From Linyphia triangularis (lineage: Eukaryota; Arthropoda; Arachnida; Araneae; Linyphiidae): a DNA stretch of 64,000 bases. The notes beneath the pieces are model-generated. The model was given only the letters and a program-made list of their open reading frames with translations. It had not been told where the DNA came from and did no database searches. Positions 1-12,975 of this stretch are shown piece by piece. Within the stretch, counting starts at the first letter, position 1. Each line of letters opens with the position of its first letter. The translations under genes were made by a program, and so were the position numbers. The stretch spans positions 14,081,796 through 14,145,795 of the forward strand of contig OZ021730.1 in the NCBI GenBank assembly GCA_963978545.1. The letters run 5' to 3'.

Positions 1-3000
1 GGAAGACGCCAGAATTAATTTTCATATTGCGTACAGAACCTTTTTTTGCCTGGAATTTAGCAACATCTAATAAATATTTCAATTTAAATACTTGATGCGT
101 TTTGTAAAAACAGACTTTTATTATGAACTAATTTAAAAGAATAAGATTAAACATATTGCAGTAGTTACTGAAGATATGAAGCAAAAGATAAGAAATTATG
201 CTAATTTATTTATAACTTTGGCTTCCGTTAGGAGACATTTTTACCCGCTGCATTTGTGTGGAGTCACATTGAAACAATTCCACAGGCATAGTAGATGTCG
301 CAACAAACAAGAGAAAATTTGTGTTTTGTATAACATAGCAATGGTGCTTTTTTTACAATACATGGACTGTTGCATCATTTTTCAATTATTATTATATTAA
401 TAGTGTCCTTATATATTAAAAATATCTTTTCTTATAAGTACAATAATATTATTCATTTGAATGCTTAAATGTGTACAACAATTTAATAAATAACAATTTT
501 CCACACACAAATATCGCTAACTATAGAAAATTAAACATTTGTCTGCCGAGGAAAACTTACGGAGATGTGCTCCCCAGTGGAGCCGTATATCACACATTAA
601 TGCAGAAAATTATTAAATTAAGTTAATATCTTTTTAACACCGGATGATGGCTAAAATGATCTTGGGGAATGCATAGAATTATTTTAAAAACAATTTTATT
701 TTAGTTAAAAATTGTAATAATAAGGATTGTACTTTGGAAAGTCGTATAATTGCCTAGGGAATAACGCACCGGCTAATATATACAATCACAACACGCAAGG
801 GGTTAATTAGGGGGAGTTTAGCAACAAGTAACCCACAATAAAAATGCCCCCTTGTTGCAGGAATTTCTATACTCTTTAAAATGACACCAAAGGAAAGGAA
901 ACATAAAAAAAAAAAATAGAGGTATTAACCAAATATGTTATCTGATTTTTGAACAAGTACTTTTCACCTTTAATTAAATTTTCACCCCTCAAGAACAATT
1001 CAATTATAATTGCAAACTGTATTTTTAACCTGCATTAAATTCTAAGCAAGTATATGATAAATTTTAATCTTTAATTTCAATAATTATGATAAAAAGCAAG
1101 GTTAATGCAGACACAAATTAACTGAAAAGCAAAACCTCAAATATGTAACATTTTGAAATACTTCATCTTCTAAACCAAAGTCAGTATTTCAAATATATAA
1201 CTAATGGGTTCTTATATATGTCTAAATTTACCATAATTCAAATTTTAAAAAGTCTGAGATGATGTATGTGACAAGCCTGGATGATCTGACATGAAATGAC
1301 CCTACCATATGATCCGGACTTGACAGCATTGGCGATATTTGAAAAGTAATGGTTGGTTACTTCGAATTTTCATGGTGCAAACACAAAAGGGCCAAACTGC
1401 CCTGTGGCAATAATTGGAAAGTAATTAAGTTCAGACTTTTTTTTTACAGCTGAAAGTCAGTAAATTAAATTTTGGGATTGGGATTTAGACTAGTCAGCGG
1501 ATGAGAAAATACTTCCATTATGGTCATAACTCCATCAGTGGTCTCAAGTTTCTAATAATACTAATATTGAAAGCTTTATATTTTATATATAATGTGAATC
1601 TAGCAGTATCGATAGGAATAATTTCAGGACGTTTGCACCAGCTGGGGTAATCGCCAACTTTCCTCGCTAAACCAGTTCAATGGTTTGGAAATGTAATTAA
1701 AGAAAATAACTCCATTTATACAATTCCAGTCAGATGTTAGAATAACATCGTTGCATGATCAACACAGGTTTTTTTTTTTTTTTTTTTGCTTTACGATAAA
1801 AGATGAAGGAATTACTCATGTTACGATGGTAGTAGTGGAAGGATCCCATTTACGAACTTGAAACTTCAGTTCATTGCTTGGTTAGCAAAAGGAAATGTTG
1901 GAAATAACTCGTTAAGCATAGTTCCAGTGGGATGTTAGCTTATTCTTCTCAATGAGAAAATTTCATGGCTGGGCTGCAGTCAGCAGACGCAAGATAGGGC
2001 GAATCATCCTCATTTATATAGAATGATATACGAGAAGATAAAAGTTATGCAAGACTGCGCCATAGCATTTATGCGGTCGTACTTCATTTTCAGTTCACAT
2101 AGTTTCACCGAGAGGCAGCGTCGTTTACGAAAAACAAGTAAAAAGAGTTGCAATGTACCTTGAAAGGTAAGGCAGCACCACCCATCGGAATATATCTAAT
2201 AAAAAGTTCTTTCTGATAATATTCTGTAAGGAAATGAGAGGCTTTCATGTTCGTTTTGTACTTGATCGGTGATGCCAGACGAAAATTTAATATTTACAAT
2301 GAAGTTTGTCATTAGATTTTAGATTAGAGCATGACTAAGGAAAACATGGATTATGATTCTTTAAAAGAATTAAAAAATTAGAATTTGAAAAAAAAAGTTG
2401 AAAGAGTTGGCATTCGATTCGATGCAACCCTACACCTACTAATAATGCTAAGCATAAGGTCTATAAAGATTATGCATATGACGTCATAGCTAATTATTAT
2501 CTAGTGAAATTTAGTCTAAGCTATTCGTTTCTATATGTTATGAGCTGTGTATTTTTAAATTAACTTTTATTAAGTAAACTTCCTTTCCTAATTAAAATAT
2601 TATATAGCCAGCGACATTTGAGCAATTAAAACCTTGTAAATATAGATACCCACAGGTGCTAAGCCAAGGGGAGAGATATGGGTATATATCCCCTCCAGAA
2701 ATGGTAAATTTACTCAAAATATTTTAAATTTTCTAATTATACATGAAAAAAAAAGGTACCTGTAACTAAATATATTCGGCATTAACACAAAAAATTATTA
2801 TGGTTAGTTGAGTTATCATTTTATATCCCCTCCCAACACAACACAACGTTTATTCGAGTCGGCAATTCTTGACCAGTTATGAGAATCATTCTTCACCAAG
2901 CAGATACAAGAATACAGGTCAATATAGATTCGAAGAGTTGACACCAAGACTGACTCCTAAGCCCTCATCCTCGCATCACGAGTTTTGTCAGCAGTCAGCA

Positions 3001-3564
3001 GGGCTGTCAACGTGTCAACTCTCGGAACTAGACGGTAGACGGTATAGCGCTTCACCCGCTCATCTCATTCTCATATGCATTTAATCCGTTTTGGCGCTGT
3101 GAAGACAATCTGCTCGCCAACATCCAGTAATCTTAGCACCATACATGCTCGCCAAATCTTAGACTTTTTCTCCCTACAGGGTTGCTGGACTGAACTTACC
3201 AGCAAATTTTTCTTGTGGAGAGTTGCGTGATTATAGGGAAGGGGGATGGGGAGAAGGGGGGGGGGGGGTATAGTACAACAATAAAAAAATAAAGGGGAAA
3301 CCATTTACGTTACTTCAAAGCACATCATTGGATTAAAATATTTTTTTATAACTACATTGCAAAAAATTAAACTTTTTAATAATTTTGAATAAAAAAATCA
3401 TGGCGAAAATAGCTCTTTTTCGTGAGGAGTGCGGGAAAGTAACTTTTTCTCACAAGAGGGAAAAAGTATTTTTTTACACACCTCGTGCATTACATAGTCT
3501 TGGTATTGAAAATTACATATTTTCAGAAGAAATTAATTGACTCGAATTGCCTTTATAGAGTTGT
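1..3564. other. AT-rich non-coding DNA, no gene seen
   Basis: I see no conserved protein, no spliced gene and no RNA gene here. Open frames are short (under 80 codons) and of low complexity. There are homopolymer runs, for example a T run near 1770-1788 and a G run near 3256-3268. This looks like ordinary intergenic or deep intronic spider DNA. Confidence 0.6.
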
Positions 3565-3652
3565 CTTTATAGAGCAATGAAAGATAAATATTGACCTAGT
3601 TAACATGACTGATTACAATTCTTTAATTGAATATAAAAATTAGAATTTATGT
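3565..3652 (+). repeat. dispersed direct repeat, copy 1
   Basis: About 88 bp starting TTATAGAGCAATGAAAGATA recurs with roughly 90% identity at 3795-3882, 230 bp downstream in the same orientation. The two copies share a TTAACATGACTGATTACAAT core. There is no coding content. It is either a local duplication or two copies of an unidentified repeat. Confidence 0.6.
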
Positions 3653-3794
3653 TTGATTTTGTTCAATGGAGAAAACAGTATAAATAGAAGAAAATGCAAC
3701 CAATCTTGAAATGATGTAGAAAATGGTAGATAGCAATGCAAATAGTACAGCTTTAACCACAAGATCATTATTTCTAAAAAGAGTTAATCAACTT

Positions 3795-3882
3795 TATAGA
3801 GCAATGACAGATAAATATTGACATAATTAACATGACTGATTACAATACTTTAATTGGATATAAAAATAAGAATTTATGTTTT
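3795..3882 (+). repeat. dispersed direct repeat, copy 2
   Basis: This is the second copy of the repeat at 3565-3652, in the same orientation, with scattered substitutions. Confidence 0.6.
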
Positions 3883-6800
3883 TGAATAAGAATTATTTGA
3901 TTATTTTTCTTAATAATCTTATAACTTTGGAAATCTTAATTTGTTAAAAGTTTTAAACTTTTTTCTTTTAAACAGTTCAGATAGTTACTACATCAATAAT
4001 CGGAATCTGTCACAATTCCTTTCGAATCTGCTTATATTTTGAAAATTGAGATCACCACAGAACGCCTCCACGTTATGGAAAATTTTAAAACAATAAAGTT
4101 ATAAAGTACACAAGCAGTATTGCATTTCAATAATTTTATGCTCTTACATGGAGCTAGATCAATTATTTTTATGAAGTTAAATTACCCGTTTGTTAACATA
4201 GGGAAATAAAAGTATTGGATTCAGTCAAAAAAAAAAATCGATTTTTTTGCTTTTCTTCATGTTTTGGGATGTGCTCTGAGTTCAAAAAAGTGGTCTAGAA
4301 CAATGTCGGTGTACGTCCGTAGACATAGTAAGCATAACTCCCGAACAGATTGATCTACGATATTCAACTTTGGGTGGCACTCGTCAAATAAGCATTTCAC
4401 CTTGTTTGAAAAAGTAGTACTTTCCCCACTAGTTGTGTAAATAACTATTTCCTATAAAAAAAATTTGCTTTATCGGATCGGCTTAAATTGGAACTTCTCA
4501 ATAGTCAAAAACTTCTCAAACCTATTATATCTCTAAATTTTAGTATGAAAAATATGAGATACATTTTTGTAAATTATTTGAAAATTTCCGATTAGTTTGG
4601 TATATAAAAGAAACAAGTAATTTAAAATTAATGATTGATGGTGTTAAGATCTAACATTTTAATTTTTAGTCTTTATTTTTTATGTCGACATTTTCAAAAT
4701 TTTGATTTTTTTTCATTACTAAACTTTTTTTAAGATACTTATTTCATAATACCATGCTATAAAGTCTTTAAACTTGTTCCATTGACTTTGACTTCAGGGC
4801 AACATATTTTAAAGTTGGATTTTCGGGGAATCGGTTGACTTCTTATAATAGTTATAATAATTACGTTTTTTTTTTTTTTTTTTTTTCGTTTTTTTCTTTC
4901 TTTTTTTGTTGCGTTCTATGTGCCAACCTAGGCGGACTGCTTTCTTCCTCTCGTTTTCTATTTCTGGTAACACCTTCAGATACGAATCAAGTTTCTCAGT
5001 AAGAAAAAATCCTTTGCACGAAATAAGAAAACAATTTGTGATTAGTTGAAACGCACTTCGAATTTTTCCGCCTCTTTTTATTTTACACTACAGCACTGAG
5101 TTTAAGTTCAATTGGATTACAGTGAGTTAATTAGTTCCCACAAGTCAAATAGAAACGTGTGTAAAAGATGCCTTTTAGTAGCCCTAAAGCTTGATAGAAT
5201 ACACTCCATATACATCTAATCTATCTGCTAAGTTTCAGCTCGAATGGATAAAGCTAGGCAAGTGGATCAATTTGCCCTTATCATTTTCTCCGATTCGTAC
5301 GCCACATACAAAAGCAAACAAAAGTTAGGATTTTGAAATACAACATACAATTCAAAGAAATTGTTTCCCCAATGAGATTAAAATTAAAAAATAGACTATA
5401 TTCAAAATAAACAACCGAGTTCTAAAAATAGATATCAAAGTACCTTAATTGATCCCTAATAATGAACAAAAAGCAAAGTATTTAAAAGTAAATGGTTGAA
5501 AACAAAATAGTAACAAAAAGCAAGCCAAAGTATTTTAATGATAGTGCAATAAATGTAACTTCTATCCAGTCCTCAATAATTTAAGTCAATAGGCGCCTGC
5601 ATTCACCAGACAGTTGCAAGGAAAGTTAACTCAGTCTGCTTTAAACAAAAAATATATATAATTTTTTTTTTTTTTTTAAATAGCAAACTGGCAATAGCAT
5701 CACTAGAAAATCAGAAAATCGTCAAAAAAAGTTGAAATTCACCAGAATTTTTTTTTTAAATCGCCTAAAAATCGGCAATTACCAAACCTGCAAAACCTAT
5801 CACCAGACGCCTTCAAAAATCTCCAAATTGGCGAAAAATCGCCATACCTGGCAGCACTGTTTGTCAGAAGCATCTCACCTTTCCGTCGAATTCCTTCGGA
5901 TGGGGGTGTCCAACCATCCCCATTTCCACAGCCACTTACAGAACCTATTCTAACGGGCAGTCGTAAATTGAAAATGGGCAGTCGTAAATCTGAAATTGGG
6001 CAGCAGTAAAAATATAAAAAAAAAAATGTAAGCAAATGCGTTCCCCCCCCCCCCCCCTTCTTCCTAACTCTAAATTTACTGCTTTTCGCTTCCTTTTATC
6101 AATCTTTCCAAGTTTCACTGATGACAAATTAAAATTGTTCAGTTTATTACAAGTTATGAGAATTCTCCCCTTTATCCCTTATTCTTAGCAGAAAAACATC
6201 GGGATGAAATTGTTTTCTGAATAATGTGCATTAGTCAATAAACAAATAATAAAGTCGTTCCAAATTGGTTCAGAAGATCGCAAATTATGATCATACCCCT
6301 TTTCCTCGATTTCATAACCTTAAATACAAAACGTGAAAAGGAAATTTTGTTCCCCTTTAAAAAGGATGACTTGATATCATTATAGTAGATATCAAATCAT
6401 TATTTTCTCCTTAAGGGGTTAAAAAGATTGAGGAGGAGGTTTTTAGCTATTTCAAGGAGCCAGGAATATTCCTCTTGTTTCAAAGATCAAGTGCACAAAA
6501 TTTTATTAAGGTTTGAATAAAAAATAAAACTATAGCTTCTTATTAAAAAAAACATACATGCATGCATACATACTGATATTCTTACGTATGTATAGATTTT
6601 GTGACATTACATTATCAAACCCAACATTCAGGTGCTTTTTTTTTTTTTTTTTTTTTTTTTTTAAGGAATATATTATTAATCTCTAAGTGATTCTTGCTCA
6701 TTGTGTTTCCAGTGCAATGACAAATGCCTCTTTTTTATTTAAAAATAATATTCTCTCTCGTACTTACTAATTGAGAGCTTTTTCATTCTATTTAAAGTCC

Positions 6801-8867
6801 CTTTGTTTGTTCATTTAACAATGTTTATTTCATTTCGAACTCTTTGAGATTTGTAACCTAGTAAGGCCATTATACTATACAGCTGTGCCCATTTTGAACA
6901 TTAAACACATAAACTTCAAGCTAAAAGAATTTAGTGTCACTAAATAATTAATTTTAAGAAAAATTGCTGTTTTAAGAAACTTTTTTGTTTTAAGATTTCT
7001 TCCCAAATTTGATATAAATGTACTCAATTTGCTATATAAATTCCCCCAAACAAGGTTATTGTTAAAACGAAGCTTCTTATTATTTATCGCCTTTAGTATG
7101 TGCCTCTCCAGTTTAAGAAGATAGAGCAATTTTTCTTAACATTTCTCCACTTAACAGAAATGTGATAATGTATAAGCAGGCTCGGCCTGGCCCACCGGGA
7201 TACCGGGACATATCCCCGTGCGCCTTCTCCAGAACCTTGGCACGGCGCCATCCGAGAACAGTGGAAAAAATTTCAAATAAATATAAATCTTAAATTTAAA
7301 TAATTAAGTTTTTGATTTTAAAGTGAGTTAATCTGTATATTTAAAGATGGAATAACTTATACAATTTATGTATTTTAAACTACACAAGCACAGTTGTTAT
7401 CATGAAACCACAACTATATGTGTGTGAGCTGGCAGAGGAGTTAGATATGCCCCTAAGCAACACCTCCGGCGTGGGATTGCCACGGGCGACGCAACCCCCA
7501 CCGTGGAAACTCGCAAAACCAAAGTCTATCCGTGCTTTCTTTTCTGCCCATTCTTTGTTGTTGCTGTTGTTGTGGGGGGGGGGGGGGCATACAATAAAAG
7601 GCAAAGTCATCGTATGAGTTCTATTCAGAGAGAGGGCGGGAGCTACTTTTATTGGTTAAGGAAACTGTTTAACCAAGACCGAAAAAAAAACCTTAAATGA
7701 CCATTGCTCTTCGGCTTGTTGACAAAACTATTTGGATTTTTACTGAACAAAACGTGTAGTAAACTTCTTAATCTGCAAAATTATTTAGTCGTTGCAAGTT
7801 GGGCAAATTTTAAGGAAATCACACATGGGACTTTTAAATCTAAGCTATCAAATTGGACCTTAAAGAATCTAAGTGGGAATTGATGAAGATGATTTGTAAA
7901 TTATTTTTTTTACACCTAAGTCTTCACAATACCCGAATGTAATATGCATATGGCTAATTTCTCATATACTAACCCTGGCTTCCTAAAATAGTAACCGATA
8001 GGTATTTCGACTGTAACAGGAGGTATAGTAAAAAAAAAACAATTTAGAAGTAATATTTCAAAAATTACTTTTTAATACATATCCCTTTCCCTTCATTTCC
8101 TTAGCTCTTCTATTTTTTGCCTGAAAAAATATCTTAGACGACTCAATGTACCTACCTACTTACTCATTAATGGTAATTCATTTAATATACATCTATATTT
8201 TTTAACAAACGCTTTGTCAGATAGGAAGGAATCTTTGACACTTTTAATGGATTTATTACATTTTCATTACGAAATAAGCTTTTCCTGATGACAGGTATTT
8301 TGTTCTTGGTGAATGCATGAAGGGTTAACTTTGTGAACAACATTATTACTAAAATCAAAATATCTAAAATACCATCATCTAAAATCACCCCCACCCCCTC
8401 CCCATCTCTCCTAATTGTGCCACTGTTCGACTTTATCAAATCATAGATTATTTAAGGAGTTTAGTGAGGGGGTAAGGACATTTGGGCAGACGTAAATTGG
8501 GCCTAGAATAGGCCTTGGTCACTATCACAGTGCAGTTACAAAATATTCAACCAAGAGTCAATCCTTGTCTTCCCGCATTTATGCATGTGTATGTGAGCAA
8601 ACCATTTTACTTTTATTCAACACCATTAATGATAAAAAAAAGACAAGTATTAAAAATGTTGTGGTTGTTTCGATGAGAACTACAAATGAAGGCATAAATT
8701 TAGCGAACATGCAGGAAAGGTAGTTTCCGTAAAGCATGTTGGAACGAGCTCCGGTAAATTTATTTCAAGCTCCGAGAAAAAAAAGGTGGAGGAAATGTGG
8801 CAAGTTAATCTGTGGCGGTCTCGTGTTTAAATAACAGATAAAACTTCTGTGTACAGGAGTACTCTTT
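3883..8867. other. AT-rich non-coding DNA with homopolymers
   Basis: No credible gene is visible. It holds T runs near 4867-4886 and 6638-6661, a C run near 6043-6058, a G run near 7576-7587, and a 21-bp tandem motif GGGCAGTCGTAAAT repeated about 2.5 times at 5956-6009. A GC-richer patch at 7170-7260 (CCCACCGGGATACCGGGACA) resembles transposon debris but I cannot classify it. Confidence 0.5.
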
Positions 8868-8934
8868 TGCACAGCGGTAAAGCATCTGCCTCGAGAACCA
8901 ATGGTCACGCGATCGAGGCCCGGTTCCCGCACTA
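8868..8934 (+). repeat. tRNA-like (SINE head or tRNA pseudogene)
   Basis: A short GC-rich stretch has an A-box-like CAGCGGTAAAGC (8872-8883) and a B-box-like GATCGAGGCCCGG (8911-8923) at tRNA spacing. No good cloverleaf closes around them and no 3' SINE body is obvious. It is more likely a tRNA-derived repeat head than a working tRNA gene. Confidence 0.4.
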
Positions 8935-9176
8935 CGCTTTAAATCTATATTTTTTCCCTCTTACTTTTTTTCATTTTAGTACGACGTAAGAAAGCATTAC
9001 TTAGCTACTAGTTTTTACTTTCAATTACGCATGTGTTAACATAAGAGATTAAGTAGTGAAAGTATTGCATTGTCTTCGGTCAGGAAAACAGAATTTTTTT
9101 TTTCCCTCATTTCTACTAGTTTTGGAATGTGCTGAGTTAAAAAAAAAATGTCTATGCCTGTCTATGATCAGTATAA

Positions 9177-9588
9177 GGGCCTGATTCTCACCTATTCTCA
9201 AATCGGAATGGCAATCGGAAAGGGAGGTGTCACGTGACTTTCCGATTATTTGCGATTCTCATGTCAAAATCTCGTTTAACGAGATGTCCAATCTCTCGGA
9301 ATGCTTCTCGGTTGCTCTGGAGCTCTTGGGATGCCATGACGATTATCGAGATTTCGGCGAAGTTTATTCTGATTGGTTGCTTTAGTTGTATGTTGAAGTG
9401 TATATTGTTGCTGCTGTTTTAAAACAACAAACATCAAAATGGATCCTGCAAGAACATTACTTTTTATGAATTTTACCCAGTATTTAGTGAACAGGGAATT
9501 GAGAAGACAAAGAGTATCTATAATAATAAAACAAGCTGTGTCTCTGTGGATCTACAGAAACCTACTTAAAATTGGAGTAGAGCTCTGA
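9177..9588 (+). mobile_element. possible 5' fragment of a Harbinger-like DNA transposon
   Basis: The stretch begins GGGCCTGATTCTCACC directly after TAA, which would fit a terminal inverted repeat next to a 3-bp TWA target site as in PIF/Harbinger. A short open frame starts at ATG 9439 (MDPARTLLFMNFTQYLVNRE) and runs 49 codons before ending inside the first satellite unit. The frame resembles the start of a coding exon, but no transposase motif survives and no matching right end is visible. This is a tentative call. Confidence 0.25.
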
Positions 9589-11095
9589 AATTTTCAGCAT
9601 ACGTAGTTTTGACCTTCTAATTTTATGCATCACAAACAGAATTTTAAAATTTTAATTAGTTCTTTTTTAATTAATTTTTTTAGTTAATAAATATGTTACA
9701 AAACGATATCTAATAGGGCTACAGCTCTGAAATTTTCAACATAAGTAGTTTTGGTGTTTTAATCGGACTTTTAAAAAACATTATTTTAAATTTTTATTTT
9801 GTTCTTTTTTAATTAATTTTTTTTTATTTAATTAATAAACATTTTACAAAACGACTACTAATAAGGCTACAACTCTGAAATTTTCAACATAAGTAGTTTT
9901 GGCCTTCTAATTGTATACATCACAAACAGAATGTTAAAATTTTAATTAGTTCTTTATTAATTAATTTTTTTAATTAATTAATAAACATTTTACAAAACGA
10001 CTACTAATTGGGTTACAGCTCTGAAATTTTCAACATAAATAGTTTTGGTGTTTTAATTGGACTTTTGAAAAACAGAATTTTAAATTTTTATTTAGTTTCT
10101 TTTTAATTAATTTTTTGCTATTTATTAATTAATTAATATTTTACAAAACGATTTCTAATAGGGCTACAGCTCTAAAATTATTTTCAACATAAGTAGTTTT
10201 GTCCTTCTAATTGGACTTTAGAAAAACAGAATTTTTAATTTTTGTTTAGTTTGTTATTAATTAATTTTTTTAATTAATTAATATATATACTACAAAACGA
10301 TTTCAAATACGGCTACAGCTTTGAAATTTTCAACATATTGTTACGAATTTCTCCACTGAGGCAATGATGGCACAGTTTTCACGGTATACAAATATTTATT
10401 CTCTCTTCAGGAAACTCACAAAATTTATTCACATGCAACAGTTTAATTACTCTCAAGCTTCAACACAAGCTTCAACAAAAATAACTTCGAATTCAGCGAT
10501 TATACAAGCTCACTCCAATAGGTAAACAAAGCGATCAGCTTTCAACGAAGTCCGAAGTCCATCTGAAAACTTTCCCGTTCTCCAGTCTTTTATATACAAG
10601 CGCGTGAGACATTCTCGAAATTTCCAGCCAATTCATCGGAAAAGAAATATCTCGAAACTTCTCGATTACTTTAGGTGTTGCCACCTTTTTCTAACTTGTA
10701 TAATCGCTATTAATTACTAAATAAAATAGGATAAAAATAAATTACAATAGAATTTTGAAATAATACGTCACTATTTACAATATATACAGACAATTTGTGC
10801 AACAATATATAGTTGTGGCCTTCTAATTGGATTTTTAAAATACGGAATTTAATTTTTTTTTTTATTATTAATTAACAAATATTTTACAAAGCGATTTGTG
10901 ATTGGGCTACATTTCTAAAATTTTCAACACAAGTAGTTTTGGCCTTCTAATTGGACTGATAAAAAGAATGTTAAAATTTTAATTTGTTTTTCAATTAATT
11001 TTTTTATAAAAAGCGACTTCAAATGGGCCTAGATCTCTGAAAGTTTCAACATAAGTAGTTTTAGCCTCTAATTTTGCTTTCCACAAACACGTGTT
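9580..11095 (+). repeat. ~147-bp tandem satellite, about 8 units
   Basis: The motif CTCTGAAATTTTCAACATAA recurs near 9582, 9724, 9870, 10018, 10168, 10316, 10913 and 11034. Each copy is followed by GTAGTTTTGGCCTTCTAATT and an AT-rich tract (TTTTAATTAATTTTTTTA) ending TTTACAAAACGACT. Units are about 145-150 bp and clearly diverged. A solo LTR (10339-10804) interrupts the sixth unit, and the array resumes after it. Confidence 0.85.
10339..10804 (+). mobile_element. solo LTR of a gypsy-type retrotransposon
   Basis: This 466-bp block starts TGTTACGAATTTC and ends GTGCAACA. It is flanked by the 4-bp duplication ATAT (10335-10338 and 10805-10808). It contains a TATA-like TTTTATATACAAGCGCG and AATAAA-like signals in the plus orientation. 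No internal region or second LTR is present, so it arose by LTR-LTR recombination. It sits inside a satellite unit, and removing it together with one ATAT restores the unit. Confidence 0.85.
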
Positions 11096-11640
11096 AAAAT
11101 AATCTTAAAGGGGTGTTGTATTTTTGTATTAACGGAGAATTTTGTTTTTCTTGACAAGGGAGAGGCTTCCAATATTAAGTACGTAAGTATTACTGAGGTT
11201 TGTTGACCGTAGTTGGTCGTAGCTGAGCATTCTTTTTAAAATCACAATGTTAGAACTACCATATTACCTCATATTCCAACACACATGTACCCCAAAGGCA
11301 AGGGAATGTTCACTCAAAGAAATAGTCTCGTTTCTTAACGAACACTTTTAATTCTAAATTACACTCACACAACGTCAACACATGACAAGTTACGAAAATA
11401 AGAGGTTATATTATTAGAAAAATTATATATTTCACTATATCCATTAATCTGCTCAGTTTTGAAAGCCGGCGACACACCAAGCTTCACTCTTCCACCTTCC
11501 GTCTCGTTCGTCCTCCCCGTCTCAATGGGGATTTTCCCTCCACCTTTCGTTTTGGACCACTTGGCGAAAGTTATCTCCTTGGGGGTCGCCAAGTTTAAAC
11601 ATGCACAGAGTCTTACATGTCCCTCCTTAAAGAGCACATA
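11096..11640 (-). mobile_element. probable remnant of an older LTR element
   Basis: No retroelement domain is readable. An open minus-strand frame across 11365-11640 lacks recognisable motifs and continues into the end of element A. The GC-rich part at 11460-11640 differs from the host background. Its boundary with element A and the sequence at 28462-28640 beyond the LINE may once have been contiguous, possibly as part of the broken minus-strand gypsy whose pol lies at 28646-29094 and 38797-39290. That link is inference. Confidence 0.3.
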
Positions 11641-11642
11641 GC

Positions 11643-11765
11643 CCCAAGTAGCACAGCAGTATTGGCCAATATCAGCCCTACATTGGCCAATCCCGATGTG
11701 GAACGGCGCAAAATCGGCCGTTCGATGCCGATATTGCCCAATCTCGCCCAATATTGGATAGACGA
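11643..11765 (+). repeat. left terminal and subterminal repeats of element A
   Basis: About 120 bp made of variants of TTGGCCAAT/ATTGCCCAAT, such as GTATTGGCCAATATCAGCC, ACATTGGCCAATCCCGATG, GATATTGCCCAATCTCGCC and CAATATTGG. The same block, nearly identical, opens copy B at 29095-29219. Repeats of this sort near transposon ends are usually transposase-binding sites; that role is inference. Confidence 0.75.
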
Positions 11766-12805
11766 TACTCAAAAGTTTGAAAGTTTGATGGACAGTTTTA
11801 AAATTGAAATATTTTATGTATAAGAAAGGAATGTTTGTGTTAATATGTTTTGCGATGTTTTTAACACGTTTTTAAGCATTTTTTAAAAAATCATGTAATT
11901 TGGAACGATCTCGAGTTACGGCCAAAACCGGCAGATTCCGATACAAAACGATGCGCAGAATTTCTCAAAAAGAATCGCCACCGAGTGGCTGAAGCAACTG
12001 AAGTGCCGGATGTGTGTTTGGGAAGTTTGTTTATGGCGACGGCTCGACAGTTATTTGTAACATTAAAATTGATTTAAAACTTAATATTGGTAAGTGTTGT
12101 CACAATAATTTGTCGATTTCATGTGGTTATGTTTCGGTGCCTATATATTGCATTATTGGTTTAAGTTGGTTTTCGTTAATTTCAACCATACTTAATTGCC
12201 GACTTGGCATGGTTTGATCTACGAATTCGATGTTGACAAAGGTGGTTGGTTTTCACATTAAACTTGATAAGGAATCAAGTTAGTTTCAATTATTTATTTA
12301 ATACTGTTTAAAATATAATCAAGATTTTTAGCTTTTATGTCATCTGGACAAGATTAAGAGCTTTTATCTCGTCCTTACTCGGATGCAAACTAACACTCAT
12401 TTACCCATTCCCCCTCTCCATTGCTTGTTTCAAATCATGCTCATCATTGAAATACTTATACTACATGTTACATTCTAGTTATAATATTTATAAATATTAA
12501 ATATTTATCATATTTGTAATCGTTAGTTTATATTGCGGAATTTCCTATATTTGCTCCTTATAAAATTGAATATCCAAGCTCCGTGATTAGCAGCTCTGTT
12601 AATAGAATATATTGTGAATTGCACATATTGAGGAAACCACATTAAATTAAAACACGCCTATTACTCAATCTCAAAGGTGGTGTGGAATAGGGTGCATTAT
12701 CTCAATCAACCACTTGGCATAAAAGGTAAATGATTGTTCTAAAAAATGTCAATTTTAACAATATGTATAACTATTGTAATTATGCCTCCTATTTTTAAAA
12801 AAATA

Positions 12806-12975
12806 CAGCAAACCTGTTAATGCAAAACTGCTTAACATAAAATCACATTTAATGCGAAGGAAAAGCGGTTTTCCCTACTTAAAACTTAACTTTAATTTAT
12901 TTGTTTAACACAAAATTCGGTTAAAGCGAACAATTTCAGCGGCCAGATCGACTTAGCTTTAACAGGGTTTTACTG
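12806..12975 (+). mobile_element. pogo/Tigger-like MITE in element A
   Basis: A ~170-bp stretch has inverted ends CAGCAAACCTGTTAA and (reverse complement of the right end) CAGTAAAACCCTGTTAA, flanked by TA on both sides. Motifs such as TTAACAGGGTTTTACTG are typical of Tigger/pogo termini. It has no coding capacity. The same insertion is at 34954-35120 in copy B, so it predates the duplication of the host element. Confidence 0.65.

Noticed and set aside
5739..6127. Overlapping open frames of 60-98 codons on both strands
   Set aside because: Low-complexity, C-run and T-run driven, with no motif. Probably chance.
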